Source: Bacteroidales bacterium (GTDB taxonomy: Bacteria > Bacteroidota > Bacteroidia > Bacteroidales > Muribaculaceae). Taken from it: a stretch of 44,756 bases of DNA. The notes beneath the pieces were generated by a model. The model was not told where the DNA came from. It did no database searches and saw nothing but the letters and a program-made list of their open reading frames with translations. Location: positions 1 to 44,756 of the forward strand of contig JAAVFV010000035.1 in NCBI GenBank assembly GCA_014800525.1, written 5' to 3'. Below are positions 1 to 8,579 of the stretch, piece after piece (within the stretch, counting starts at the first letter, position 1; the number at the start of each line of letters is the position of its first letter). The translations under genes and the position numbers were made by a program.

Positions 1-237
1 CTCCATGGAATCCGCATACAGACCCTTGAAGAGTTCCCGCTTCCCCTCGAAGAAAGCTTTGAGAGTGGAAAGGAAAAGTGATTTTCCGAAACGGCGTGGT
101 CGTCCTAAGAAATAATACTGACTTCCATTTACGATTTTGTCAATGTACATCGTCTTATCCACATAAAGGAAGCCACCATTACGCAGCATTTCAAAAGACT
201 GCTGGCCAATCGGATATTTCACTGTTTTTCTGTCCAT
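1..237 (-). CDS. AAA-ATPase-like protein, N-terminal fragment
   Basis: The minus strand stays open from an ATG at 237 to the window edge, giving the first 79 residues of a longer protein. It begins [19 protein letters not shown] and continues with an F-Y-V-D-K-T segment and a P-R-R-F-G-K-S-L segment. That combination is typical of the AAA-ATPase-like family (PF09820), whose members usually carry a PD-(D/E)XK nuclease-like domain at the C-terminus and are multicopy in Bacteroidales genomes. The R-F-G-K-S-L stretch occupies the P-loop position. The nuclease-like half lies outside the window, so completeness cannot be judged, and the cellular role of the family is not established. The start is the first ATG in frame; a GTG lies one codon upstream. 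Confidence 0.8.
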   Translation of the reverse strand, partial: MDRKTVKYPIGQQSFEMLRNGGFLYVDKTMYIDKIVNGSQYYFLGRPRRFGKSLFLSTLKAFFEGKRELFKGLYADSME

Positions 238-310
238 CACATCATTAATTTTGTGCTTGTTGCAAAGATAACAAAATTTTTCAGTCAAAGAATAGGTGGT
301 ATATAATAAA

Positions 311-341
311 CGGCGGCCTTCCGGAAAAGGGAAGGCCGCCG
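311..341 (-). terminator. Intrinsic terminator of the AspT/YidE-type gene
   Basis: A perfect 12-bp stem (311-322 with 330-341, CGGCGGCCTTCC paired to its complement) encloses a 7-base loop. Read on the minus strand it is followed by the U-rich TTTATTATATA and lies about 36 bases past the stop codon of the transporter gene. Confidence 0.85.
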
Positions 342-377
342 GTATATTAAAGGCTTACAGATAGTAAGATATAAATA

Positions 378-2072
378 TCAGAGGAAGCAGAGGATCACAA
401 TCTGAGCAGCGATTACGCGGCAGAACATTGTAAGAGGATATACAGTGGAGTAGGCCACAGCAGGAGCATCATTATTGGCTACCTTATTAGCATAAGCCAG
501 CGCCGGAGGATCCGTATAGTTACCTGACATCATACCGATAATGGAGAAATAATTGAGTTTATACTTAGCTCTTGCTACAATACCTACCACGATAAGGGGG
601 ATTACTGTGATGAGCACACCATAACCGACCCAGATAGCACCTTGTGCATTGAATACAGTAGCCACGAAATTTTTGCCGGCCGCAATTCCGACTGAAGCAA
701 GGAAGAGACAGATACCGATCTCCCGCAGAAGAAGATTTGCGGAGGAGTTGGTATACGTGACAAGATGGAATTTATGACCATAGGCACCGATAAGGATAGC
801 AACCACAAGGGGACCACCGGCAAGACCAAGCTTCATCGGCACCGACATACCGGGGAACTGCAAAGGAATCGAACCAACGATAATACCGAGGAAGATACCG
901 ATAAACATCGTAATAAGGTTAGGTTCGTTAAGACGCTTCATCGAGTTTCCGAGTTTAGAGGCCAGATGGTTGATATCCTCGAGTTTCCCCACCACTGTGA
1001 GGCGGTCGCCGATCTGAAGACGCAGACCCGGAGTGGCGAGAAGATCGATACCGGCACGGTTTACGCGTGTGACATTCAGTTTATATGCAGAATGCAGACG
1101 TAGCGAACCCAGTTTAGAACCATTGTACTCCGTACGTGTAACGACGATGCGGCGGGAAACCACCGGGCCCTTTTCCATCTCCCAGACTTTATCATTCACT
1201 ATCGGACCGATGAAACGGGTAAAGGTCTCTTCATCCTGGAGGGAGCAGACAAGGAGACAGAGGTCGCCGATTTCAAGTACATCCTTGGAAGTAGGGATAA
1301 TTACCTGGCCATTGGGCTTCTCGATACGGGATATCACGAAGTCGCTTGAGATCAGAGTATGGAGTTTGAGCATTGAGAGACCATCGATAAGATCGTTGGT
1401 CACTTTGAGGGTCACCATATGAGGAGCGAGGGCAGAAGCCTTCTCATCGTTTTCGATCTCAGCGAGTTCTTTTTCAGTGTCGATTTTGAAAATCTTCTTG
1501 ATGAGAATCATGGTGACAATAATACCGATTACACCAAGAGGATAAGCGGCGGCGTATCCCATTGACATCTGCTGTGTGACATCATATCCATCAGCATTCA
1601 CCTGCAGATAGGTCTGCTGAGCTGCACCAAGACCGGGAGTATTAGTGACCGCACCACTCATTACGCCGACAAGTTGTGAGATAGAAGTGTTTCCCTCGGC
1701 ACCACCCTGAATGAAATAGATGGCAAGCATTATTGCCACATTCAGACAAATACCGGTAACGGCAAGAGCATTCATCTTGACACCTCCCTCTTTAAAAGAA
1801 GAGAAGAAACCTGGTCCCACCTGCATACCGATGGAGAAGATGAATAGAATCAGGCCGAATTCCCTGAGGAAGTGGAGTACATCGCCATTGACAATGTATC
1901 CGAAATGGCCCATAAAGATACCTACGAACAAAACGAAGGTTACGCCGAGCGATACCCCGAAAATCTTAATCTTGCCAAGATAGATACCGGCGAAGATCAC
2001 AAAAGAATAGAGGATAATCGTGGCGGCCAACGACTCATTGTAGGGTTTGAGTAGATCAATTAGCCAATCCAT
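378..2072 (-). CDS. AspT/YidE/YbjL-family transporter
   Basis: The 564-residue protein is an inner-membrane transporter of the aspartate:alanine exchanger (AAE) superfamily. It shows the family layout: about five hydrophobic segments in residues 1-190, a soluble middle of about 210-375 with two TrkA-C (RCK_C)-like domains, and a second hydrophobic half from about 385 to the end. The halves carry duplicated Gly-rich segments (IFSIGMQVGPGFFSSF in the first, LFLASVGIAAGKNF in the second), matching the AspT/YidE/YbjL duplication domain. AspT itself exchanges aspartate for alanine; most Bacteroidales homologues have no known substrate, so I give none. The gene is monocistronic, with its own promoter box at 2170-2177 and a terminator at 311-341, and is divergent from ddh. 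Confidence 0.88.
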   Translation of the reverse strand: MDWLIDLLKPYNESLAATIILYSFVIFAGIYLGKIKIFGVSLGVTFVLFVGIFMGHFGYIVNGDVLHFLREFGLILFIFSIGMQVGPGFFSSFKEGGVKMNALAVTGICLNVAIMLAIYFIQGGAEGNTSISQLVGVMSGAVTNTPGLGAAQQTYLQVNADGYDVTQQMSMGYAAAYPLGVIGIIVTMILIKKIFKIDTEKELAEIENDEKASALAPHMVTLKVTNDLIDGLSMLKLHTLISSDFVISRIEKPNGQVIIPTSKDVLEIGDLCLLVCSLQDEETFTRFIGPIVNDKVWEMEKGPVVSRRIVVTRTEYNGSKLGSLRLHSAYKLNVTRVNRAGIDLLATPGLRLQIGDRLTVVGKLEDINHLASKLGNSMKRLNEPNLITMFIGIFLGIIVGSIPLQFPGMSVPMKLGLAGGPLVVAILIGAYGHKFHLVTYTNSSANLLLREIGICLFLASVGIAAGKNFVATVFNAQGAIWVGYGVLITVIPLIVVGIVARAKYKLNYFSIIGMMSGNYTDPPALAYANKVANNDAPAVAYSTVYPLTMFCRVIAAQIVILCFL

Positions 2073-2169
2073 TTTGATTAGAATTTACAGGCCCTTTGTA
2101 AAGAGATGGCAATCAATGAGATATGCCAAATCGGGCCCTTAATTATGAAAAACCTTAAAAAACCGAATG

Positions 2170-2177
2170 CAAAATTA
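2170..2177 (-). promoter_or_regulatory. Candidate -7 box for the AspT/YidE-type gene
   Basis: Read on the minus strand this is TAATTTTG, a match to the Bacteroidota -7 consensus TAnnTTTG, followed by CATTC. It would place the transcription start near 2163, giving a leader of about 90 bases. No clear -33 TTTG is seen at the right spacing. Confidence 0.5.
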
Positions 2178-2220
2178 GTGAAAATCTCCCGTATTAGACG
2201 TTATAACATAAGGTAAAATT

Positions 2221-3141
2221 ATGAATATGGATAAAAATAAGATTAAGGTAGCCATTGTAGGCTATGGTAATATCGGAAAATTCTCTCTGGAGGCAGCGCA
2301 GGCAGCCGATGATTTTGAAGTAGTAGGTGTGGTTCGTCGCAATCCTGCCGATCGTGAAGGAATTCCTGCCGACATTCCCGTTGCTGCGAGTGTGGCAGAT
2401 CTTGTAGCTGGAGGTCATCGTCCTGATGTTGCGATTCTGGCCACTCCGACGCGTTCTGTGGAAAAATATGCCAAGGAGATTCTGGCTATGGGCATCAATA
2501 CAGTCGATTCATTCGATATTCACGGTCAGATTCCTGCATTGCGCAAGAGTCTGGATGCGGCAGCTAAGGCAGGAAATAGTGTCAGTGTCACTGCTGCAGG
2601 CTGGGATCCGGGTAGCGACTCAGTGGTCCGCACGCTTCTTGAAGCGTTAGCTCCAAAGGGAATTACCTATACCAATTTCGGACCTGGTATGAGTATGGGT
2701 CACACTGTGGCTGTAAAGGCCATCGAAGGTGTAAAAGCTGCTCTTTCCATGACTATTCCCTTGGGCACGGGAATACATCGTCGTATGGTGTATGTGGAAC
2801 TCGAGCCTGGAAATACACTGGAGGATGTGGCAGCCCGCATCAAGGCTGATCCTTATTTTGCGAGCGATGAAACTCATGTGTTTGAGGTGGAAAGTGTGGA
2901 CGCCGTAAAAGATATGGGGCATGGCGTGCATATGACCCGCAAGGGAGTATCGGGGGCCACTCAGAATCAGCGTTTCGAATTCTCGATGTCGATCAATAAT
3001 CCGGCACTTACGGCTCAGGTGCTCGTGGCTTGTGCCCGGGCGGCAGAACGTCTCATACCGGGGTGTTATACCATGATTGAGATTCCTGTAATCGATCTCC
3101 TTCCCGGTGACCGCTATAGCTGGATCGGTAAATTAGTATAA
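2221..3141 (+). CDS. ddh: meso-diaminopimelate D-dehydrogenase
   Basis: The 306-residue enzyme catalyses the NADPH-dependent one-step interconversion of L-tetrahydrodipicolinate and meso-2,6-diaminopimelate (EC 1.4.1.16), which supplies lysine and the peptidoglycan cross-linking residue. The N-terminal Rossmann motif is VAIVGYGNIGKFSLEA, and the substrate domain has the family stretches TAAGWDPGSDSVVR and NFGPGMSMGHTVAVKAI. Length is as expected (about 300-325). The start is ATG 2221; ATG 2227, two codons in, is equally possible because there is no clear Shine-Dalgarno sequence. The gene stands alone, is divergent from the AspT/YidE-type gene, and converges on ettA across a bidirectional terminator. 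Its stop codon lies in a short tandem duplication (3135-3163). Confidence 0.95.
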   Translation: MNMDKNKIKVAIVGYGNIGKFSLEAAQAADDFEVVGVVRRNPADREGIPADIPVAASVADLVAGGHRPDVAILATPTRSVEKYAKEILAMGINTVDSFDIHGQIPALRKSLDAAAKAGNSVSVTAAGWDPGSDSVVRTLLEALAPKGITYTNFGPGMSMGHTVAVKAIEGVKAALSMTIPLGTGIHRRMVYVELEPGNTLEDVAARIKADPYFASDETHVFEVESVDAVKDMGHGVHMTRKGVSGATQNQRFEFSMSINNPALTAQVLVACARAAERLIPGCYTMIEIPVIDLLPGDRYSWIGKLV

Positions 3142-3163
3142 TCCGGTATTATAGTATAATCCG
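3135..3163. repeat. Tandem duplication over the ddh stop codon
   Basis: AGTATAATCCG occurs at 3135-3145 and 3153-3163, a period of 18. The first copy contains the last codon and stop of ddh (GTA TAA). Because 18 is a multiple of three, the second copy places GTA TAA in the same frame, so readthrough would add only a few residues. Confidence 0.85.
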
Positions 3164-3169
3164 ATAAGT

Positions 3170-3206
3170 AAAGGCCGCGAAGTTCATTTCAAACTTCGCG
3201 GCCTTT
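3170..3206. terminator. Bidirectional terminator between ddh and ettA
   Basis: A perfect 15-bp stem (3170-3184 with 3192-3206, AAAGGCCGCGAAGTT and its complement) encloses a 7-base loop. The A-run on one side and T-run on the other serve both convergent genes. It lies 28 bases after the ddh stop and 20 bases after the ettA stop. Confidence 0.85.
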
Positions 3207-3226
3207 ATAGTTTATAAATTAGATAA

Positions 3227-4912
3227 TCAGACAAGTTTCTTATACCGGATACGGTGAGGAGTGTCGATACCTCCGTCGCGTTTCTTCTTGAATTCCTCAT
3301 ACTCAGAGTATGAGCCTTCATAGAAAGTGACCTGGCTGTCTCCCTCGAATGCGAGAATATGGGTGGCGATGCGGTCGAGGAACCAACGGTCGTGGCTTAC
3401 CACAACGGCACACCCTGCGAAATTCTCAAGGCCCTCTTCGAGTGCACGGAGAGTATTGACATCGATATCATTGGTAGGCTCATCGAGCAACAGCACATTT
3501 CCCTCCTCTTTAAGAGCCATTGCAAGATGGAGACGGTTGCGTTCACCACCGGAAAGCACACCTATTTTCTTCTCCTGGTCGGCACCTGTGAAATTAAATT
3601 TTGATAGATAAGCGCGTGCGTTCATATCGCGGCCCCCCATTCGGAATGATTCCACCCCTTGGGAGATAACCTCATATACCGACTTCTCCGGGTCGAGATC
3701 CTTGTGATTCTGGTCGACATATGCCACTTTCACGGTCTCGCCGACATGGAACACACCATTATCCTGCTTCTCCTGACCCATAATGAGGCGGAAGAGAGTG
3801 GTCTTACCCGCACCGTTAGGCCCGATAACGCCAACGATACCATTAGGGGGAAGCGTGAAATTGAGATCATTGAAGAGCACCTTATCATCATAAGCCTTAG
3901 CCAGATGTTCGGCCTCAATCACCTTATTTCCCAGACGCGGACCATTCGGGATATAGATTTCGAGTTTTTCTTCGCGAGCCTTCTGGTCTTCATTCATCAG
4001 GCGATCATAACTGGCGAGACGTGCCTTACCCTTGGCCTGACGTGCTTTGGGAGCCATGCGAACCCATTCGAGCTCACGTTCGAGGGTTTTGCGACGTTTG
4101 CTGGCCTGTTTTTCCTCAAGAGCCATACGCTGAGTCTTCTGGTCGAGCCAGGAAGAATAATTACCTTTCCAGGGAATTCCCTCTCCGCGGTCGAGTTCAA
4201 GAATCCAGCCTGCCACATGATCGAGGAAGTAACGGTCGTGGGTGACGGCGATCACAGTGCCGGGATACTGCTGTAGGTGCTGTTCCAGCCAATCGATAGA
4301 TTCTGCATCCAGGTGGTTGGTGGGCTCGTCGAGCAGAAGGATATCGGGTTGCTGAAGAAGGAGACGGCAGAGCGCCACCCGACGCTTTTCTCCTCCTGAA
4401 AGCACGGCGATTTTCTTATCATCGGGCGGGCAGCGGAGTGCATCCATCGCACGCTCGAGCTTATTATCGATATTCCAGGCATCACAGGCATCGAGTTTAT
4501 CCTGAATCTCAGCCTGACGGGCGATGAGGGCGTCCATCTTATCGGGATTTTCAAGCACCTCGGGATCAGCAAAAGCCTCATTCACTTCGTCATATTCCTT
4601 AAGGAGATCGAATACGGGTTGAGCACCCTCGCGGACCACTTCGAGCACCGTCTTTTCGGGATCGAGTTTTGGTTCCTGCTCAAGGTATCCCACTGAATAA
4701 CCGGGTGAAAAGACCACATTACCCTGATAGCTTGTATCAAGACCGGCAATGATCTTGAGGAGGGTAGACTTTCCAGAACCATTCAGACCGATGATGCCGA
4801 TCTTAGCTCCATAGAAAAAGGAGAGATAGATATTTTTTAGTATCTGTCGCTGTGGTGGGATAATTTTGCTTACCCCCACCATTGAGAAAATAATTTTTTT
4901 ATCGTCAGCCAT
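3227..4912 (-). CDS. ettA: Energy-dependent translational throttle protein EttA (ABC-F)
   Basis: The 561-residue ABC-F protein has two ATPase cassettes and no membrane segments. Cassette 1 has Walker A GLNGSGKST, signature LSGGEKRRVALCR and Walker B LLLDEPTNHLD. Cassette 2 has GPNGAGKTT, LSGGERNRLHLA and LLLDEPTNDID. Between them is the basic alpha-helical linker (P-site tRNA interaction motif), rich in Lys, Arg and Glu, including WVRMAPKARQAKGKARL, which is diagnostic of EttA. In E. coli EttA binds the ribosomal E site and gates the first elongation step according to the ATP/ADP ratio. Length and N-terminus fit the family (about 555). It is the last gene of ruvX-def-ettA, 29 bases after def, so its transcript probably starts at the ruvX promoter. 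Confidence 0.95.
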   Translation of the reverse strand: MADDKKIIFSMVGVSKIIPPQRQILKNIYLSFFYGAKIGIIGLNGSGKSTLLKIIAGLDTSYQGNVVFSPGYSVGYLEQEPKLDPEKTVLEVVREGAQPVFDLLKEYDEVNEAFADPEVLENPDKMDALIARQAEIQDKLDACDAWNIDNKLERAMDALRCPPDDKKIAVLSGGEKRRVALCRLLLQQPDILLLDEPTNHLDAESIDWLEQHLQQYPGTVIAVTHDRYFLDHVAGWILELDRGEGIPWKGNYSSWLDQKTQRMALEEKQASKRRKTLERELEWVRMAPKARQAKGKARLASYDRLMNEDQKAREEKLEIYIPNGPRLGNKVIEAEHLAKAYDDKVLFNDLNFTLPPNGIVGVIGPNGAGKTTLFRLIMGQEKQDNGVFHVGETVKVAYVDQNHKDLDPEKSVYEVISQGVESFRMGGRDMNARAYLSKFNFTGADQEKKIGVLSGGERNRLHLAMALKEEGNVLLLDEPTNDIDVNTLRALEEGLENFAGCAVVVSHDRWFLDRIATHILAFEGDSQVTFYEGSYSEYEEFKKKRDGGIDTPHRIRYKKLV

Positions 4913-4941
4913 AGAAGTTTTATATGGGGATGAATCCAGGA

Positions 4942-5496
4942 TTATTTATGGACCGTGCGGTAGTCGCACTTCACTTTCCCTTTGGCGAGATTATTGAGTT
5001 TATTACGTATAATCTGCTTGCGGATTGGGGATACATGGTCGGTATAGACTGTTCCGAGGAGATGGTCGTATTCATGTTGAATGATCCGTGCAAGGAATCC
5101 GGTGAATTCCTGTTCGTGCTCCACGAAATTCTCATCGAGCCAGTTAAGCCGTATATGTTCCACACGTTTCACATCTTCCGACAGTCCCGGAAGGGACAGA
5201 CATCCCTCCGTGCGGCTCACCATCGGCTGATCTTCAATCACCTCGAGTTCGGGATTGATGAGAACCATCTTGGCATCCTTACACTCCGGGAACGAATCTG
5301 CAACGGGAGATCCGTCGATTACGATGAGACTGATCGATTTACCAATCTGGGGGGCAGCGAGACCCACTCCCTCAGCATTATACATTGTCTCCCACATATC
5401 GGAGATCAACTTCTGCAATCCCGGATAATCGGGATCGAGATCATCTGTTTCCTGACGAAGCACAGGTTCGCCATAGATATATATAGGTTGAATCAT
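4942..5496 (-). CDS. def: Peptide deformylase
   Basis: The 184-residue metalloenzyme removes the formyl group from the N-terminal methionine of new proteins (EC 3.5.1.88). All three family motifs are present: GVGLAAPQIG (motif 1), EGCLSLPG with the metal-binding Cys (motif 2), and HEYDHL with the two metal-binding His and the catalytic Glu (motif 3). The start MIQPIYIYGEPVLR is the usual def N-terminus, with the G-x-P-V-L-R stretch near residue 10. It lies between ruvX (54 bases upstream) and ettA (29 bases downstream) on the minus strand, with no terminator between, so the three probably form one operon. Confidence 0.96.
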   Translation of the reverse strand: MIQPIYIYGEPVLRQETDDLDPDYPGLQKLISDMWETMYNAEGVGLAAPQIGKSISLIVIDGSPVADSFPECKDAKMVLINPELEVIEDQPMVSRTEGCLSLPGLSEDVKRVEHIRLNWLDENFVEHEQEFTGFLARIIQHEYDHLLGTVYTDHVSPIRKQIIRNKLNNLAKGKVKCDYRTVHK

Positions 5497-5550
5497 AATC
5501 GGATAAAATAAAGTTGATTAAGATCAAATGAAACACTCCGGGACAGCAGA

Positions 5551-5973
5551 CTACAGTTTAAAAGAACGATTCTGCAACCATTGGGTCAGAATAAGGACCG
5601 CAGCCATTTCATCGGCCCGTTCTTTCTGCTGGCGGTCAGACCTTTTGAATCCTCCGGCGAGCATCTCGCGATGTGCTATTGTGGAGGTGAACCGCTCGTC
5701 GACCATCTCAACAGGCATATCGGGCATATGATTGCGAAGACGATTTAGAAAAGGTTTGATATAGCGCATACTTTCAGAAGGGGCGCCATTGAGTTGGCGT
5801 GGCTCTCCGATCAGGATTCGCTCCACATTTTCCCGACTGATATACTCGGTGAGAAAATCCCATAAAAGATGGGTCTGAACAGTGGGCAGCCCGTTGGCCG
5901 CAATCTGGAGAACGTCTGTAACGGCCACACCACAACGCCGACGTCCATAATCAATAGCTAAAACTCTTCCCAT
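5551..5973 (-). CDS. ruvX: Putative pre-16S rRNA nuclease / Holliday-junction resolvase-like protein YqgF
   Basis: The 140-residue protein is of the YqgF/RuvX family, with an RNase H-like fold. The N-terminal MGRVLAIDYGRRRCGVAVTD carries the first catalytic Asp in the D-Y-G-x-x-R-x-G motif; GEPRQLNG is the second motif; VDERFTS and the C-terminal R-A-D-E-M-A-A segment carry the remaining acidic residues. E. coli YqgF is implicated in 16S rRNA 5' processing, whereas homologues elsewhere were named as resolvases, so the substrate here is uncertain. Length is typical (about 138). It heads the ruvX-def-ettA operon and has a TAATTTTG box about 50 bases upstream. Confidence 0.93.
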   Translation of the reverse strand: MGRVLAIDYGRRRCGVAVTDVLQIAANGLPTVQTHLLWDFLTEYISRENVERILIGEPRQLNGAPSESMRYIKPFLNRLRNHMPDMPVEMVDERFTSTIAHREMLAGGFKRSDRQQKERADEMAAVLILTQWLQNRSFKL

Positions 5974-6021
5974 TAAAAATATCGGATCCCGTTAAGCTGA
6001 AAATATTCTTATAACTACATA

Positions 6022-6029
6022 CAAAATTA
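6022..6029 (-). promoter_or_regulatory. Candidate -7 box for ruvX-def-ettA
   Basis: On the minus strand this reads TAATTTTG followed by TATG, after a run of T that belongs to the upstream terminator. The start site would be near 6015, giving a leader of about 40 bases. Confidence 0.5.
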
Positions 6030-6033
6030 CAAA

Positions 6034-6065
6034 AAAAAGAATGCATTAGGAAATGCATTCTTTTT
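6034..6065 (-). terminator. Terminator of the rubrerythrin gene
   Basis: A 14-bp stem (6034-6047 with 6052-6065, AAAAAGAATGCATT and its complement) with loop AGGA. On the minus strand it is followed by a run of T, about 25 bases past the rubrerythrin stop codon. It partly abuts the candidate ruvX promoter. Confidence 0.85.
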
Positions 6066-6089
6066 AAAGATATTGGATAGGGGAGATAA

Positions 6090-6647
6090 TTACTTGTTGT
6101 TGCCGAAATAACGCTCGTAAAGACCGGCGAAACCGCGACCATGACGAGCCTCATCCTTAGCCATCTCATGAACAGTGTCATGAATAGCGTCAAGATTCGC
6201 TGCCTTAGCATTCTTAGCGATACGCATCTTATCTGCGTTGGCACCAGCCTCAGCGTGCATACGCTTCTCAAGGTTGGTCTTTGTGTCCCATACATGATCA
6301 CCGAGGAGCTCAGCAAACTTAGAAGCGTGCTCAGCCTCCTCCCAAGCGTAACGCTTGAAGGCATCAGCGATTTCGGGATAACCCTCGCGATCAGCCTGAC
6401 GGGACATAGCGAGATACATGCCGACCTCTGTACATTCACCCATGAAGTGGTTGTTAAGATCTTTGATCATCTCCTCATCGCAGCCTTTTGCCACACCTAT
6501 TTCATGTTCAGTAACGAACTTCAGGAGTTCGTCTTCGTTCATTTCTTTGAATTTATTCTGAGGTGCGTTACACTGCGGACACTTCTCGGGAGCTGTCTCA
6601 CCCTCTGCGATATAACCGCAGACTGTGCAAATCCATTTCTTTGCCAT
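6090..6647 (-). CDS. Rubrerythrin with N-terminal rubredoxin domain
   Basis: The 185-residue cytosolic non-haem iron protein has a rubredoxin-like domain at the N-terminus (CTVCGY near residue 6 and CPQC near 23), followed by a ferritin-like di-iron domain with E-x-x-H pairs (EEAEHASKF, and [10 protein letters not shown] near the C-terminus). This is the reverse-rubrerythrin order, opposite to the classical protein with a C-terminal rubredoxin domain. Such proteins reduce hydrogen peroxide in anaerobes. The open frame extends 35 codons upstream, but that part is unconserved; I start at ATG 6647 because [13 protein letters not shown] is the family N-terminus. The gene is monocistronic, with a strong terminator at 6034-6065. 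Confidence 0.93.
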   Translation of the reverse strand: MAKKWICTVCGYIAEGETAPEKCPQCNAPQNKFKEMNEDELLKFVTEHEIGVAKGCDEEMIKDLNNHFMGECTEVGMYLAMSRQADREGYPEIADAFKRYAWEEAEHASKFAELLGDHVWDTKTNLEKRMHAEAGANADKMRIAKNAKAANLDAIHDTVHEMAKDEARHGRGFAGLYERYFGNNK

Positions 6648-6741
6648 TTTATTTGTAGCTTTAAAGTTATGATTGAGTTTAGTGGAATTTATGCCTTTCG
6701 GCAGTTGTTCTAAAATATTAACCTCTGAAGTCGGGAAAAGG

Positions 6742-6774
6742 TTTGGAAACAAAGCGAAAAAAACGGTATCTTTG
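6742..6774 (+). promoter_or_regulatory. Candidate promoter of tilS
   Basis: TTTG at 6742-6745 and TATCTTTG at 6767-6774 are separated by 21 bases, the expected spacing of Bacteroidota -33 (TTTG) and -7 (TAnnTTTG) elements. Transcription would start near 6781, about 100 bases before the tilS ATG, and include the 24-bp tandem repeat. Confidence 0.6.
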
Positions 6775-6792
6775 TGCCGATTCCCATTTTCT

Positions 6793-6840
6793 CAGAGTTT
6801 TACTGATAAAGAATAACAGAGTTTTACTGATAAAGAATAA
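6793..6840. repeat. Perfect 24-bp tandem duplication in the tilS leader
   Basis: 6793-6816 and 6817-6840 are identical 24-base units (beginning CAGAGTTTTACTGAT), immediately adjacent. They lie between the candidate promoter and an AGGAGGG-like stretch at 6840-6847, so both copies would be in the mRNA leader. Confidence 0.95.
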
Positions 6841-6879
6841 AGGAGGGATGGAGGCTGATATTAGAACAGGGTATAAGAT

Positions 6880-8193
6880 ATGATTATTGAGGAGTTGAAT
6901 AAGATGGTGGCCGAAAGATTGGCAGCGGCGAAGGTTGGTAAAGTAATACTTGGACTTAGCGGAGGAAGCGACTCAGTGGCTTTACTACTGATGCTTCTGG
7001 CCTCGGAAACCGACGTGAAGTGCGTGCATTGTAATTTCGGGCTCCGGGGGGAGGAAAGCGATGAGGATGAGCGGTTTGTCAGAGATCTATGCCGTAGATT
7101 AGGCGTTGAGCTGGATTGCGTCAGTTTTGATGTCGAAGATTATTGCAGAGAGCACAATGTATCGGTGGAGATGGCATGTAGGGAACTACGTTATGAATAT
7201 TTTCGCCTGATTTTAAGAAAAGAAAGATACGATCGTATTGCCGTGGCACATCATCAGGATGACAATATAGAGACCGTGCTTCTGAATCTATTCCGTGGTA
7301 CAGGGATAGCAGGCTTGCGTGGAATGCTTCCGGATACGGGGGAGGTGATTCGGCCGTTGCTTGATATACCCAGGAGAGATATCATGACTTATCTCCGTGA
7401 GGCCGGAGAAACATTCCGGGTTGATTCATCAAATAATGAGAATCATTACCGCAGGAATTTCATACGTAATGAGCTTCTGCCTCTTATTGAGACTCGCTGG
7501 TCCGGAGTGAGAAAAGCCATATCGCGGACTGCGGAAAATATGGCGATAGAGGAGGAATGTTTGGTTGCCCTTGAGAAAGAATTCAAATCGAATCAGGTTG
7601 ACCCTGATCTGATTCCCAACCGCGATTATTCCGATGATGTGATTGGAAGAAGAGAGCTGAGATGTTTTCTGAAAGGGCATGGAATGGCAGAGATCATGAT
7701 AGCAGAAATGATGAGTCATGCCCGCAAGGGAAGAATCCGTCCGGGAAGTAAATGGCAATGCGGGGAAGGGATGGTGGAAGTTTCTGCTGAGTATATCGAG
7801 TGGATGGATAAAGGAGAAGACACCGATAAGCGAATCCTACCGGATGATTGGGAAATAATCCCTCACTTTAATTCTGCGCAAATGATGAAGCAGATAAAAA
7901 AATCCACTTGCAACACACTCTATACCTCACTAAGTCCGGATCAGATCGGAATCCGTAGTCCCCGGGAGGGAGACAGAATTTACCCTCTGGGCATGAAAGG
8001 GAGCAAACTTGTGAGTGATGTCATAGCTGAATCAAAACTAAGGCCGTCGGAAAAGCACAGGGTATGCGTAGTATATGAGCGGAGCACAGATAAAATTATC
8101 TGGGTTTCTGGAATCAAACGCTCGAAATACGGACTGGCTTCCGAGGAGATACCTATAATATGGGAGATATCAGCTAAAAGGAAAGGAAGATAA
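6880..8193 (+). CDS. tilS: tRNA(Ile)-lysidine synthase
   Basis: The 437-residue N-type ATP pyrophosphatase adds lysine to C34 of the CAU-anticodon tRNA-Ile (EC 6.3.4.19), so that it reads AUA codons and is charged with Ile. The PP-loop motif is LGLSGGSDSVALL near residue 25. Family signatures follow: VHCNFGLRGEESDEDE, a V-A-H-H-Q-D-D-N-I-E-T-V-L-L-N segment and FRVDSSNNENHYRRNFIRN. The C-terminal part contains the TilS_C substrate-recognition domain. Length is typical of the two-domain form (about 430). ATG 6880 directly precedes the conserved N-terminus. It reads away from the rubrerythrin gene and is followed by a hairpin at 8402-8429, about 200 bases downstream. Confidence 0.95.
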   Translation: MIIEELNKMVAERLAAAKVGKVILGLSGGSDSVALLLMLLASETDVKCVHCNFGLRGEESDEDERFVRDLCRRLGVELDCVSFDVEDYCREHNVSVEMACRELRYEYFRLILRKERYDRIAVAHHQDDNIETVLLNLFRGTGIAGLRGMLPDTGEVIRPLLDIPRRDIMTYLREAGETFRVDSSNNENHYRRNFIRNELLPLIETRWSGVRKAISRTAENMAIEEECLVALEKEFKSNQVDPDLIPNRDYSDDVIGRRELRCFLKGHGMAEIMIAEMMSHARKGRIRPGSKWQCGEGMVEVSAEYIEWMDKGEDTDKRILPDDWEIIPHFNSAQMMKQIKKSTCNTLYTSLSPDQIGIRSPREGDRIYPLGMKGSKLVSDVIAESKLRPSEKHRVCVVYERSTDKIIWVSGIKRSKYGLASEEIPIIWEISAKRKGR

Positions 8194-8401
8194 GGTACAC
8201 AGGATAAATAGTATTCAACGCGTCAGGATGCAAGGAGGCATCTATTATTAAAAAATGTGAAATACTATTGAACTAAACAAATGAATCCAATGTTGAATAG
8301 ATATACCGCCAATCTTTAAAATAGAACAGGGTATATAAGTAAGACTGAATATTATGGAAATCGCACAATGAACAAAACCCAATATATTTTTTCAAAAAGA
8401 A

Positions 8402-8429
8402 GAGGTCGCTGGCTAAGGCCGGTGGCCTC
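8402..8429 (+). terminator. Hairpin downstream of tilS, probable terminator
   Basis: A 12-bp stem (8402-8413 GAGGTCGCTGGC with 8418-8429 GCCGGTGGCCTC) with three or four G-U pairs and loop TAAG, followed by ATTTTCTG. The U-tract is short. It is the only terminator-like structure between tilS and rho. Nothing else is recognisable between the tilS stop (8193) and this hairpin. Confidence 0.6.
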
Positions 8430-8436
8430 ATTTTCT

Positions 8437-8482
8437 GAGTCTGATTCCCTACAAGTTTTGAGTCTGATTCCCTATAAGTTTT
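8437..8482. repeat. 23-bp tandem duplication between tilS and rho
   Basis: Units 8437-8459 and 8460-8482 (beginning GAGTCTGATTCCCTA) differ at a single base (C or T in CTAyAAG). They directly follow the probable tilS terminator. Confidence 0.93.
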
Positions 8483-8571
8483 ATAGGATTGATAGCTGTA
8501 AGTTGGGCCTTCTTATTGAAGTTTTATAAACTTATTTAGATGATGGATTAGGAAATAAGGAAACAAAGTAT

Positions 8572-8579
8572 TAATTTTG
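8572..8579 (+). promoter_or_regulatory. Candidate -7 box for rho
   Basis: TAATTTTG fits TAnnTTTG; no clear -33 TTTG precedes it. It would give a leader of about 355 bases before the rho start at 8943. Confidence 0.4.

Noticed and set aside
6648-6752. Upstream extension of rubrerythrin by 35 codons
   Set aside because: No conserved residues; the rubredoxin-like domain starts at ATG 6647.
6862-8335. TAGAACAGGGTATA occurs at 6862-6875 and 8322-8335, flanking tilS
   Set aside because: A 14-base match is expected by chance a few times in a window this size, and no other homology surrounds the copies.
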